In this document: in pieces, positions 28,816-39,633 of the stretch
Layout of the letters: each line of letters starts with the position of its first letter
Numbering within the stretch: the first letter of the stretch is position 1
NCBI RefSeq assembly: GCF_045679555.1
Contig: NC_092090.1
Coordinates: 27,985,702-28,049,701 of the forward strand
From: Salvelinus alpinus
Lineage: Eukaryota > Chordata > Actinopteri > Salmoniformes > Salmonidae
Reading direction: 5' to 3'
DNA length: 64,000 nucleotides
The notes under the pieces: generated by a model
What the model was told of the DNA's origin: nothing
The model's database searches: none
What the model saw: only the letters and a program-made list of their open reading frames with translations
Position numbers and translations under genes: made by a program

Positions 28816-31800
28816 TTTTATCTATAAGCTTTAAACGTTCTACAGAACTCAATCACAGAAATGACTGATGCACAAATGATCAGAAATGGGGATGTTTTTT
28901 TCACCCACATCATAACGGTCTGCAGGGTGCGCTGTTATCATTTACCAAGACATTTAGCCAGTTAATTGCCATTAATCTAAATTGGGAAATCATTTGACTT
29001 GAGACGATGATTAATTGACTGTTTTGACAACTCGTTCTAAATAAACAGCTCAGGTAGAAATTGTTATGCCGTTTCCTCCAACAACAATAAAATACAAAAA
29101 TACTTATGAATACTAACAGTATGCAGTGGAGGTGTGGGAGAAATAAATAGTTTAGCCATTGGGAGCATGTATCTATGCATCATGCTCACATGCTGTGTTT
29201 CTGATGTAATCTCATAAAAACACAACCATAGAAACAGCAGCATTCTGATTGCCATCTAATCCTCATGCATTCTTTGATCTTAGAAATAAAATATCAGCTG
29301 AAATTTTTTTTTTGGGGGGGGACTGTCTGTTGTTTTATTATTATATTATTATTGTTTCCTCCTGTGTGCCATGATTAGTTCATTGTCTTTTTCATTATGT
29401 TCTGAAGGCGAAATCTTCAAAAGTCAGACAATGGAAGTATGTAATGAAAGGCCGACGGGTGTGTGATTTTAAAGTCAGTTTCTTCCTAAATATGAAAAGG
29501 AGGCAATCCTACCACAGGGAGTAGCAGAGTGTCACACATGCATTGTCTTTATCCAACCAGCACAGCATAGTTATTGCTATATCTAAAGTTCTGTGATATG
29601 AACTAGGGGTTGTGGCCTGGTCTGAGTCAATTTCAATTAAATTGTACACTGTGCTTTTGTAACCATTCATTTAACCCAGTCTGACCATGGGCATGAATAT
29701 CTGTGACGATTTAATGAAAAGTTGTTTATTGTGAATTCCTGGATGTGGTACGTACAGATGTTATTGTGTTGTTCATACACAGTCTTTGCATTTTCTAAAT
29801 GATGCACTGTGACTGTAGACACAGCTTTATGATTTGTGTCAAATTTAGAATTTAGAAAGCAGGCAAAATACATCTTGTAGAGTAATATACAGCATTTGGC
29901 AGACATCACTGATTTATTTCTTCTTCTCTTATAGCTGAAACCATAACCATTCCAGGAGCAATGATGCGAGCCAAGTCTCTACAGAGTACAGACCATTCCT
30001 ACTAATTTCCTCCCTCAGTGATGAGGTGATTCTTGGGTCTATATGGGTCTCCAACGGTGCGGGACAACTTCTTGAATCTTGCCCAGACGTATAATAATGT
30101 ATTTCACAGATATGTTACAGAAAGTCTGACTGCATTGTGTGTCTAATGCTTAAGGGGTGGGTAAAAAATCACAAAATTGTTTGCAATGGAGGGTAATATA
30201 TCCTGTTAACTCCTGGAGTCTATACAGTCCTGCTGATATCATCTAGGAGCTAATTGTATCTCTCATTCCAATTAGAAATCTCTGAACAAACAAACAGGGA
30301 GTCAGATGACAGAAGAGCTAGGATCTAGCTGTCACTGTTATGCTTGTTCTTTAGTGTAAAAAGATAGTAAGGACTAGTGTCTGGGTGCAAATGTCTTGAC
30401 ACACCAGTCACCACCAAGCTCCTATGCTCTGGGTCATTGGTTGTAATGAAAGGCCAAACTGATGTTGATCTGACAATGTGGTGCAGGCCTGTGAGCTCTG
30501 CAACCACACTATGTATCCAGCTACGTACAGATCCCTGGACCTGAGCAATGGACCAGTAGGGGAATCAAGACAGCGATGGGACTCCAAGTTTCTGTGGTCC
30601 TCCAGGTCACCCTGTGAAAGAGAGGGAGAGAGAGGAAGAGGGGGATTTAGAGGGAGATAATGTTCATTTTTCAACAATACCCACAGAGAGCCCCAGCCAA
30701 ACCCGACATGGCGGAAATGTTCATCAGCATGTGGTTTATTAGACATTAAAGTAAGGTTCTGCTCCATATGGACTCAATTCAGCTCCCTGAGCTGCACTAA
30801 AGCAGCTGCTAAGCACTAAATAACTTAACTCCACACAGCCATTTTAACCTTGATGGCTATGAATAACATAGCACAGCCCAGCCATTGCAGGCCTATGGCA
30901 ATGAATAACGTAGTTCAGCACAGTCGTTTCATCATCATGCATTTTTCTGCTCTTAAGATATCAAAAACATGTGGTGAGCTTGACGTTAGGCCAGGTGCAT
31001 CGAGTGTGCACGTAATGTGGTAGAAAAAAATGTAGGCTAGGAGTTGTTTTGAATACTAAGATACTGGAATACAAGATGTGTGATTGTGGATGTGACTGCA
31101 AAATAAATCTGGGCCGCTCTTGCTTTGTGCTTGGTGTTAGATCAGTCAGACAAGGATAGGACTGGAAGGGTAGAGTAGGTCCATCCATAACCTGATAGGA
31201 TCAGTCACAGAGACATTCTCTATTTCCTTATCAGTGTTTGGACAGGAATGTACTGTAGGCTATCTCTGACTGGTACCTATTACTACCTGTCTGTAAATTG
31301 GTTCCATGGTTCCTTAGCCATCATCAGTAGCTGTAAATGTCAAGCGGCCATCTTTCTTTTATTTTCTTTCTCCCCAGACATACAATAAAACCGAGTGCAC
31401 TGTAAGGTCAGAGTATGCATCATCATATTAAACTTTATGGACTGCTGAAATTCATTGGTTCTTTAAATCCCTGCACTGAGAACTTGTGGTGCGTTGATAA
31501 AAATGAAATAATTAAATGCAGTGTAGAGGTTCCTCACTCAATAAAGAGAGTTCATGGAAATCTGGAAGATTAAATCTAAGGTGTGTGTGTTAATCAAAAT
31601 AGTAACAGCTTCCCTAGACAGACTTACTAAGCCACCCTAATGAGAGTGAGAGGGGGGATGGAAGATACAGGTGGGTACATTACTCTCCCACTTAAAATAT
31701 GGAGAGGTTAATTGGCAACAGGCTTTGCTGTCATAATGGTAAGAATGGGAGACTGGTTTTCTGTCTCTTATTGACTCATATGCCCAATTAGTCAGTTTTC

Positions 31801-32539
31801 ACCAAGGCCGGTGAGTGAGGAACTTAAAAGAAGAACCGGATAAAACCTATTTTAAAGGGAACAGAGTAAGGATGTGTGTGTGGCCGCAAGTGTGGGTGTC
31901 AATTGGGATTTAATTGACAGGAAGATTAAAGCTCACATCTGAGAGACGAAGGAGCTTTTTTCGGGCGCCAGCAAAGTCGAAAACAGAAGGAGAGTCTGGT
32001 CTCCTCTCCAGTGCCTGCCTGCCTGGCCGAGGTTTGGGGTGCGGAGGGCACGGCCGCTCAAGGTTAGCGCTGGGGACCCCGCTGAGCTTGTGCTGTCTGA
32101 GATGGGTCCTACTTGTTGGACATTCATTATCAAACTCTGTTTGCTCCTTTCATCTGCAGCACTCTACGTAAACTACAGAGGCACCTTGCAGCTTGACATC
32201 TCTCCATTCATGCTGTACCTTTAACAGCATGCTGCCACTTCAAAGAGGAAGAGCTGCCTTTGATGTTGCAAAAAGAAAGAACCTCAATGATCTACTAAAA
32301 CCAATGCAGCAACTTTTTGGAGGGAGCAGGCTGGCTGCTATTCATCTCCAACTAGCTCACTGTCTTTGACTTTGAGAAGGGTTCTTCTTCTTAATGTCCA
32401 ACCTCTCTTCTGTTCTTCCTGTCCATGGCAAGTCTTTCCTTTGCAGTCCCTTACTTTGCAAGTCCTTTCTTTGCAGATCCAGCAAACACAGAAAACCCAA
32501 GTCAGCATTCTTTAGAGACGACACCAGAGCAGGTGGTTA
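28816..32539. other. Intergenic; no gene recognised
   Basis: AT-rich unique-looking sequence. I found no chain of exons and no complete mobile element. The only coding-like item is a weak minus-strand exon candidate near 30500-30609. A CpG-containing patch lies at 31960-32060 without promoter elements I can defend. Confidence 0.45.
30500..30609 (-). other. Unassigned exon candidate
   Basis: On the minus strand a long pyrimidine tract ending tctctttcacag (30621-30610) precedes an open stretch reading GDLEDHRNLESHRCLDSP. The acceptor is strong, but no partner exon, donor or known protein was recognised. Confidence 0.15.
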
Positions 32540-32715
32540 ATTCAATGCAAAGGGCTTTATTGGCATGGGAAACATATATTTACATTGCCAAAGCAAGTGA
32601 AATAGATAATAAAATATAAAAAATAAACAGTAAACATCACACTCACAAAAATTCCAAAGGAATAGAGACATTTCAAATGTCATATTGTGTCTATGTACAG
32701 TGTCTCTGTCTGTTC
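32540..32715 (-). repeat. Fish LINE 3' fragment, minus strand
   Basis: The sequence caaagggctttattggcatg, followed by ggaaacatatatttacattg, ccaaagcaagtg and the caaatgtcatattgtgtcta block, is a common teleost interspersed repeat, here in reverse (polyadenylation-like end to the left). Confidence 0.6.
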
Positions 32716-32965
32716 CTCCCATAATCGAAGGTCTTACCTTGTCACGCTGCTGTAATCAGATTAGTGTCTCCCCTACAACTTAACCTACACAATTTGATCG
32801 TTTAATTGTATTTAAACTTAAACAGTCACAAAGCTGACTATTTCAATCATCATACTCAGTCATAAAATAGTTACTGATTACATGCAATGCCAGCTTGCGG
32901 TACATAATATGTTGCTCCAGAATCCAGTAATGATGCCATGTAACAGGAAAAACACATGGCATGCA

Positions 32966-33065
32966 CAGACACACAGACACACAGACACACAGACACACAG
33001 ACACACAGACACACAGACACACAGACACACAGACACACAGACACACAGACACACAGACACACACG
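32966..33065 (+). repeat. (ACAGACAC)n microsatellite
   Basis: About a dozen near-perfect 8-bp units of acagacac. The minus-strand reading gives a meaningless Cys/Val/Ser repeat. Confidence 0.95.
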
Positions 33066-36000
33066 CACTCGTCCATCTGGGACCAATCTAAACCAGTTGT
33101 TTCCTTTGAATCCAATGTTGCAGTAATTTGCAGTTTTTTCAAAGGATCTGTAAGCTTGTGGAAATTACAAATGTGTTTTTGTTTTTCCTGTTTGTGACAG
33201 ACGAGGAGCCTTTAAATCTGGTGCAGAAATCACAGATATAAAAGGAGAAAGTAGGCGTTCTTCTTGACTGGCTTGCGGCCATCTTTAATCTAAAACATTG
33301 TTGGGAAATTGGCAAAAGGCCAGTTTGTTGACCATGTGTGTAGACTGCAGACCCTCACTCCTGGGAAGATGGAGCAGGTAGGCAGGGCAGGCTGGATTAC
33401 TAGAGGCTGGGGTTGTGAAGGCTAGGCCGCCCCCTCCATCCCTCCCACCAGCCAACCACACCTCAACACACAGACAACAAGTGCATCTACATTGATTTTC
33501 CGCTTTGATCTGTGTGCTGAGATCTGTTGATTTTTTTCCTTTTCAAATCAAGAGTAATTTCCAATCTAAAAGCGGCAATTACAGTCTGTTGGATATAAAA
33601 GGCCTGAAGCTACTGGCACCCTTCATCCTCCATCCACCCAGACACTGAATAATTCACCACAGCAGAGTTCATTAGCAATCAGGCTTCCTCCATTACAAAC
33701 ATATCCTTAGTGGCTGGAAAATCCAACGGCAAGCAAACCTGTGGAAATGTTATTATTACTGTACTGACTGAGTCTTCTGGCATGAGAACACCTGGACCAT
33801 TTAGTTAGTACTGTGACGATTGGGCGCTTACTTTTCATACTGATTAAACATCCATCATGCTCTTGCATTAACATTTTATGAATTTAGAGAAAAGTGTATT
33901 CTGATTGTTTAAAGGTGTAAAACTCATTGTGATTTGTAAACGTTCACATACTGCACCTTTGGTCAAAAGATATTAAGAAATTACTTCACCTCCCTTTCTA
34001 TGAGTGACAGCTAAGCGTGTGCTCAGAGCTGGAGAACAGGTCCCGGCTAACCTTGTCCCAGGCTAATTGCTAACGAGCCGGCTGGTGGATGAGGCTAGGT
34101 CAGGGCTAACAGTGATGACCAACGATCAACACTGTAGGATCAGAGATGAGGGGGTGATGCCTGCTCTTCACCACACACACACACCACACGCCCACCGAGT
34201 GATTACAGGGACGGCTGTTTAATCCATCCAATTGTCATCTCATCAAATTTTTAACAAGCGAGTCCCGTTGCAAATGTCAACAGACAGTGAAAAGTGATAT
34301 TCAGTGCCAGTGACTGATTACAGGGGCAGACAGCTTTAACTTTAGCACTTTGTCAGCTCCTTAATTCAATGAACTTGACAATTATTGAAGTGGCTTTATT
34401 TTTACCCTTTCTTTTCTACACATGAAAGGCTGCCACACTAATTAGCTTTCATTCTTTTCTTCTCTCTTTTTTCATGCTCTTGAATCGGCAGAAACCGGCA
34501 TATTCCAATAATTTGCATTATCCTGTGAATCTGGGCTTTGAAGTTCTGATATGCTGTAAGAAATAGGGGACCACTTATCCCGCATGAAAAACATTTCAAA
34601 GCCCATAAATACGCTGGAACAGATGTACATTATCATTGGATTTGCTTTTTTCTCTTTGCTCCTGTATTGGTAATAGACTACCTCGTGTCCTTCTCATCCT
34701 TAGCGTTTAGCATCTCGTCTCTACAGAAGCTAGCACCCCACTGGGCCAATCCGCACTTCAAAGCTCTCACTGCCTATCTGCTGGAGACAAAGAGAACACA
34801 TATGGCAGCCTCTCATTTTCCACAATATCATTGCTCTCCTGCTTTTGGCAACAACAAGACAGGGTTCATCTCCACCCTCTCCCCAACACCCCTACCTCCT
34901 CTCACCCGACTCCCACTCCCATCGCTCAACAACACACAATCTAAGGGTGTTTTCACATAGTGTCATCTTTAAAATAACCGATCTCAGTACTTTTTAAATT
35001 GAACTCCGGGGTCAAAAAAAGCTAAAGAGGTTCTCTTGGTATTCACACTGCTCTTGGATTTGAATGAGGACTCAACTCTTTTGCAGGTTCACTTCACCTC
35101 TTTTGTGGTCCGAGTCCCCTCTGCATATCATTCACATTGCTATGTTTAGAAAGGAACCAAGATATTTTTCCAACATTCACTCAATGCATTCTGGGTTTTT
35201 ACAAAGTGCAGGACAAGCCATTCCATCAGAATGTGTTAATCAGACAGCTAGATATACATACCTACTTACATTTAGGAAGATAACAGATTGCATTTAGTTA
35301 AAAGATGACAATTATAATCAGAAAATAATAACAGAATAAATAGCGGAAGAATACGTGCAGATTAAAAACCAGTTAAATGTAACTAAATGTAATCCTCCAA
35401 AGTAATTATTTATCATGAGAGCATACAAATGCTGCATATCTAAGAAAGGTTCAAATCTGACTTCTCTGGTAGCAAATAGTTGTAAATTGCTGAGGTGTAA
35501 TCACTTTTGAGGACACACGCTCAAGTACACAGTACAAATATGAAAATATGAAATATGTTGTATGATGTATTTCCTATTCAACAAAACTGTATGAATAAGG
35601 CTTGACATAACTTACATGCTTTCTAAATATAGTATAATCATATGATACAATGACTAACTATAAGAGTTCACCTTCCTTATAACTGTAAAATACATAAAAT
35701 GTGCATATTTTCTAAAGGTCTCTCGATCAAAATATCTGCCCCCATCACTGTGAACGTCTCACAGAGCTTTAGCTTGGCTTCCTGACAAACAGAAAGTGTT
35801 TTTTGTTTAAAATCTATTAATTATTTTAGATTACTGGCTACAAATCAATCTCTGAATGTGATACACTGACGGAACCACTCTTACCTGCTGCGCTATGATG
35901 TAAGGATTCCAGGCATATGTGATGTAGGGTTCAGCTAGGAACCCTACATCACAGACTGTCGGACAGTCGTAAGACCGAATGAAATGGTAGGAGGGACATC

Positions 36001-36534
36001 ACAGCTTCAAGTGGTGTCAGATTTTACATCCTGCTTTACACAGGCAAGAGAGATATACTCCTGTGTCTGTGACAATCAGGGCTACCGCTTAACGCAAGCC
36101 ATTTCGATCAACAGTATGGTGTCAACAGATCGATTTATAAGCGAAAATGTTGGTCGGAACAGTTACCAGAACGACACAGGTACCCAAAACAGGGGACTTT
36201 ACATTTAAGAGGTATAATGCTGTAACTGAAAATTGTACACCCAATGTTGGCTAGTGCCCCCATCAACACCGCCTACATTGAGATCGGATACAAAATAAAA
36301 TACAATGTTGTGATTCTCACCACATGTTGTCTACTCACACTATTCAAACCCCACAATCGAATAAACAGTTTATGAAGCTCTCAGACTAATAGATCACATA
36401 TTGCAAACAAATAATCTGAACTAAAAACTCTACACATATTTGGAATTTCTGTGACCAATCGATAATCAATATCCAAAAAACGCACACGTTTATTCTGCAA
36501 ACCTGCACATCATCATCTTCTCTCATTTGTGGCA
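33066..36534. other. Intergenic; no gene recognised
   Basis: No exon chain was found. Short CA repeats lie at about 34170-34195. 34945-35200 (gtgttttcacatagtg ... ttcacattgctatg) resembles one half of a fish interspersed repeat whose other half may be at 42290-42490, beyond the minisatellite. A perfect hairpin lies at 35918-35953. Several long AT-rich stretches (33490-33720, 34230-34560) could be conserved non-coding sequence, but this cannot be judged without alignment. Confidence 0.4.
35918..35953. repeat. Perfect 15-bp inverted repeat
   Basis: TGTGATGTAGGGTTC (35918-35932), a 6-nt spacer agctag, and GAACCCTACATCACA (35939-35953). No mismatch. No surrounding element ends were recognised. 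Confidence 0.9.
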
Positions 36535-37076
36535 CCACTGTAGTCTAGTGTGAGGGGTTATGGCAGCAGAAACGGTGTTGAAGTAATCTAGTGTTAGGGA
36601 TTATGAGAAGGGAAACAGTGTTGCTGTAGTCTAGTGAGAGGAGTTATGGCAGGGGAAACGCTGTTGCAGTAGTCTAGTGTGAGGGATTATGAGAAGGGAA
36701 ACAGTGTTGCAGTAGTCTAGTCTGAGGGGTTATGAGAAGGGAAACAGTGTTGAAGTAATCTAGTGTTAGGGATTATGAGAAGGGAAACAGTGTTGCAGTA
36801 GTCTAATGTGAGGGGTTATGGCAGGGGAAACGGTGTTGCAGTAGTCTAGTGTGAGGGGTTATGGCAGGGGAAACGGTGTTGCAGTAGTCTAGTATGAGGG
36901 GTTATGGCAGGGGAAACGGTGTTGCAGTAGTCTAGTATGAGGGGTTATGGCAGGGGAAACGGTGTTGCAGTAGTCTAGTATGAGGGGTTATGTCAGGGGA
37001 AACGGTGTTGCAGTAGTCTAGTGTGAGGGGTTATGGCAGGGGAAACAGTGTTGCAGTAGTCTAGTGTGAGGGGTTA

Positions 37077-37445
37077 TGTTACGGCTGTCCTCGCTGACAG
37101 AAGGTGTGGACCAAAACGCAGAGTGGTTAGTGTTCATTCTTTTAATGAAAGTCAACAAAACACTTCAAAATACAAAAACAACCAACGTGACAAAACCGAA
37201 ACCGTCCTGTGTGGCAACAAATCCTCCACAGGAACAAACACCCACAAAACACAAGTGAAACCCTGGCTGCCTAAGTATGATTCTCAATCAGGGACAACGA
37301 TTGACAGCTGTCTCTGATTGAGAATCATACCAGGCCGAACACAAAATCCCAACATAGAAAATCAACCATAGACAACCCACCCAACTCACGCCCTGACCAA
37401 CTAAAATAAATACAAAACAAAGGAAAATAGGTCAGGAACGTGACA
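37077..37445 (-). repeat. 3' LTR of element 2
   Basis: 369 bp. On the minus strand it starts TGTCACGTTCC and ends GCCGTAACA. It differs from the other LTR at gctgacag/gctgatag and caaatcctcc/caaaacctcc. Confidence 0.93.
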
Positions 37446-37459
37446 GAACCCCCCCCCCC

Positions 37460-39325
37460 TTAAGGTGCGAACTCCGGGCGCACCAGCACAAAGTCTAGGG
37501 GAGGGTCTGGGTGGGCGTCTGTCCACGGTGGCGGCTCTGGCGCTGGTCGTGGTCCCCACCCCACCATAGTCAACCCCCGCTTCCGTGGCCTCCTCCCAAT
37601 ATCCACCCTCCATGTCAATCCCACTATTCCAAAGGGCAGTAACGGACTGAGGGGTAGCACCTGACTGAGGGGCAGCACCGGACTGAGGGGCAGCACCGGA
37701 CTGAGGGGCAGCACCGGACTGAGGGGCGGATCCTGGCTGGCTGGCTCTGGCGGATCCTGGCTGGCTGGCTCTGGCGGATCCTGGCTGGCTGGCTCTGGCG
37801 GATCCTGGCTGGACGGCTCTGGCGGATCCTGGCTGGACGACTCTGGCTGGTCCTGGCTGGACGACTCTGGCTGGTCCTGGCTGGACGACTCTGGCTGGTC
37901 CTGGCTGGACGACTCTGGCTGGTCCTGGCTGGACGACTCTGGCTGGTCCTGGCTGGACGACTCTGGCTGGTCCTGGCTGGACGACTCTGGCTGGTCCTGG
38001 CTGGACGACTCTGGCTGGTCCTGGCTGGACGACTCTGGCTGGTCCTGGCTGGACGACTCTGGCTGGTCCTGGCTGGACGACTCTGGCTGGTCCTGGCTGG
38101 ACGACTCTGGCTGGTCCTGGCTGGACGACTCTGGCTGGTCCTGGCTGGACGACTCTGGCTGGTCCTGGCTGGACGACTCTGGCTGGTCCTGGCTGGACGA
38201 CTCTGGCTGGTCCTGGCTGGACGGCTCTGAAGGCTCGGGACAGACGGGCAGCTCAGGACAGACGGGCAGCTCTGACGGCTCGGGACAGACGGGCAGCGCT
38301 GGGCAGGCAGACAGTTCAGACAACGCTGGGCAGGCAGACAGTTCAGGCAGCGCTGAGCAGGCAAGCAGCGCAGGCGGCGTTGGGCAGACGGCCGACTCTG
38401 ACCTGCTGATGCGCACAGTAGGCCTGGTGCGTGGTGCCGGAACTGGAGGCACTGGGCTGGAGACACGCACCACAGGGAGAGTGCGTGGAGGAGGAACAGG
38501 GCTCTGGAAACGCACTGGAAGCCTGGTGCGTGGTGTCGGCACTGATGGTACTGGGCTGGGGTGGGAAGGTGGCGCCGGATATACCGGACCGTGAAGGAGG
38601 ACACGCGCTCTTGAGCACCGAGCCTCCCCAACCTTACCAGGTTGAATGGTCCCCGTAGCCCTGCCAGTGCGGCGAGGTGGAATAGCCCGCACTGGGCTAT
38701 GCTGGCGAACCGGGGACACCATCTGTAAGGCTGGTGCCATGTACGCCGGCCCGAGGAGACGTACTGGAGGCCAGATATGTTGGGCCGGCTTCATGGCACC
38801 CGGCTCGATGCCCAACCTAGCCCTACCAGTGCGGCAAGGTGGAATAGCCCGCACTGGACTAAGCACGCGTACTGGGGACACCGTGCGCTTTACCGCATAA
38901 CACGGTGTCTGACCAGTACGACGCCCTCTCACTCCACGGTAAGCCCGGGGAGTTGGCTCAGGTATCCAACCCGGCTTCGCCACACTCCCCTTTAGCTCCC
39001 CCCCAAGAAATTTTTGGGTGAGCCTCTCGGGCTTCCGTGCTAGCCGCGTACCCTCATACCTCTGGTTCCTCTCTCCGGTTGCCTCTGCTCTCCTCGCTGC
39101 CTCCAGCTGTTCCCATGGGAGGCGATCCTTTCCAGCCAGGATCTCCTCCCATGTGTAGCAACCCTTGCCGTTCAAGACGTCTTCCCATGTCCATTCCTCT
39201 GTCTGTCTTTGCTGCTGTCGCTGCCCTTCTCCACTCCGCTTGGTCCGTTTGTGGTGGGTGTTTCTGTTACGGCTGTCCTCGCTGATAGAAGGTGTGGACC
39301 AAAACGCAGAGTGGTTAGTGTTCAT
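37460..39325 (-). CDS. Proline-rich protein of LTR element 2, unknown function
   Basis: 621 codons from the ATG aligned with element 1's start (MNTNHSAFWS); an upstream in-frame ATG at 39346 would add seven residues. Both starts lie inside the 5' LTR, so about 20 residues are LTR-encoded. Order: a basic Arg/Gln-rich stretch; two related motifs WTWEDVL and YTWEEIL (about residues 45-65); a charged segment probably helical; FLGGELKGSVAK; PVR-rich repeats; PVPPVPAPRTR repeats; short cysteine/proline units; about 15 copies of the eight-residue unit SSQDQPES encoded by perfect 24-bp repeats (about 37846-38225); then PPLSPVLPLSP repeats and a tail WGPRPAPEPPPW. The stop TAA lies directly before the G-run. 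No known domain was recognised; it may be a structural or RNA-binding protein. No frame damage is visible. Confidence 0.6.
   Translation of the reverse strand: MNTNHSAFWSTPSISEDSRNRNTHHKRTKRSGEGQRQQQRQTEEWTWEDVLNGKGCYTWEEILAGKDRLPWEQLEAARRAEATGERNQRYEGTRLARKPERLTQKFLGGELKGSVAKPGWIPEPTPRAYRGVRGRRTGQTPCYAVKRTVSPVRVLSPVRAIPPCRTGRARLGIEPGAMKPAQHIWPPVRLLGPAYMAPALQMVSPVRQHSPVRAIPPRRTGRATGTIQPGKVGEARCSRARVLLHGPVYPAPPSHPSPVPSVPTPRTRLPVRFQSPVPPPRTLPVVRVSSPVPPVPAPRTRPTVRISRSESAVCPTPPALLACSALPELSACPALSELSACPALPVCPEPSELPVCPELPVCPEPSEPSSQDQPESSSQDQPESSSQDQPESSSQDQPESSSQDQPESSSQDQPESSSQDQPESSSQDQPESSSQDQPESSSQDQPESSSQDQPESSSQDQPESSSQDQPESSSQDQPESSSQDQPESSSQDQPESSSQDPPEPSSQDPPEPASQDPPEPASQDPPEPASQDPPLSPVLPLSPVLPLSPVLPLSQVLPLSPLLPFGIVGLTWRVDIGRRPRKRGLTMVGWGPRPAPEPPPWTDAHPDPPLDFVLVRPEFAP
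39231..39314 (-). other. Junction stem of element 2
   Basis: On the minus strand CCACTCTGCgttTTGGTCC (39314-39296, LTR) pairs with GGACCAAGCGGAGTGG (39246-39231, internal): 9 bp including one T-G pair, a 3-nt bulge, then 7 bp, with a 49-nt loop. Bulge size, loop length and position of the LTR edge (31 nt into the loop) are identical to element 1. Confidence 0.85.
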
Positions 39326-39633
39326 TCTTTTAATGAAAGTCAACAAAACACTTCAAAATACAAAAACAACCAACGTGACAAAACCGAAACCGTCCTGTGT
39401 GGCAACAAAACCTCCACAGGAACAAACACCCACAAAACACAAGTGAAACCCTGGCTGCCTAAGTATGATTCTCAATCAGGGACAACGATTGACAGCTGTC
39501 TCTGATTGAGAATCATACCAGGCCGAACACAAAATCCCAACATAGAAAATCAACCATAGACAACCCACCCAACTCACGCCCTGACCAACTAAAATAAATA
39601 CAAAACAAAGGAAAATAGGTCAGGAACGTGACA
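39265..39633 (-). repeat. 5' LTR of element 2
   Basis: 369 bp. Contains the hairpin (39467-39514), ATTAAA just before the ATG on the minus strand, the ATG at 39325-39323 and the 5' arm of the junction stem. Confidence 0.93.
39467..39514 (-). other. LTR hairpin of element 2
   Basis: On the minus strand GATTCTCAATCAGAGACA pairs with TGTCCCTGATTGAGAATC (one G-U-type pair) around the 12-nt loop gctgtcaatcgt. It corresponds base for base to the hairpin at 22316-22363. A second copy lies in the 3' LTR. Confidence 0.85.

Larger units (their letters stand above)
37077..39633 (-). mobile_element. Compact LTR element 2, young and intact
   Basis: 2557 bp in minus orientation. LTRs of 369 bp differ at only two positions that I can see. 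GGTTA target duplications flank it (37072-37076, 39634-39638). On the minus strand a run of about 11 G precedes TTC and the 3' LTR. The internal 1819 bp contain one long proline-rich frame and no gag, protease, RT or integrase. Shared features with element 1 (22156-24625) are described there and in the junction-stem entry. Confidence 0.9.

Noticed and set aside
32843-33197. Cys/Val/Ser and Thr/His/Asp repeat frames
   Set aside because: Translation of the 8-bp ACAGACAC microsatellite.
37624-38631. A second 335-codon minus-strand frame rich in QSRPARTS
   Set aside because: Alternative-frame reading of the 24-bp repeats and proline-rich region of element 2; the frame with the conserved N-terminus and element-1 homology is the credible one.
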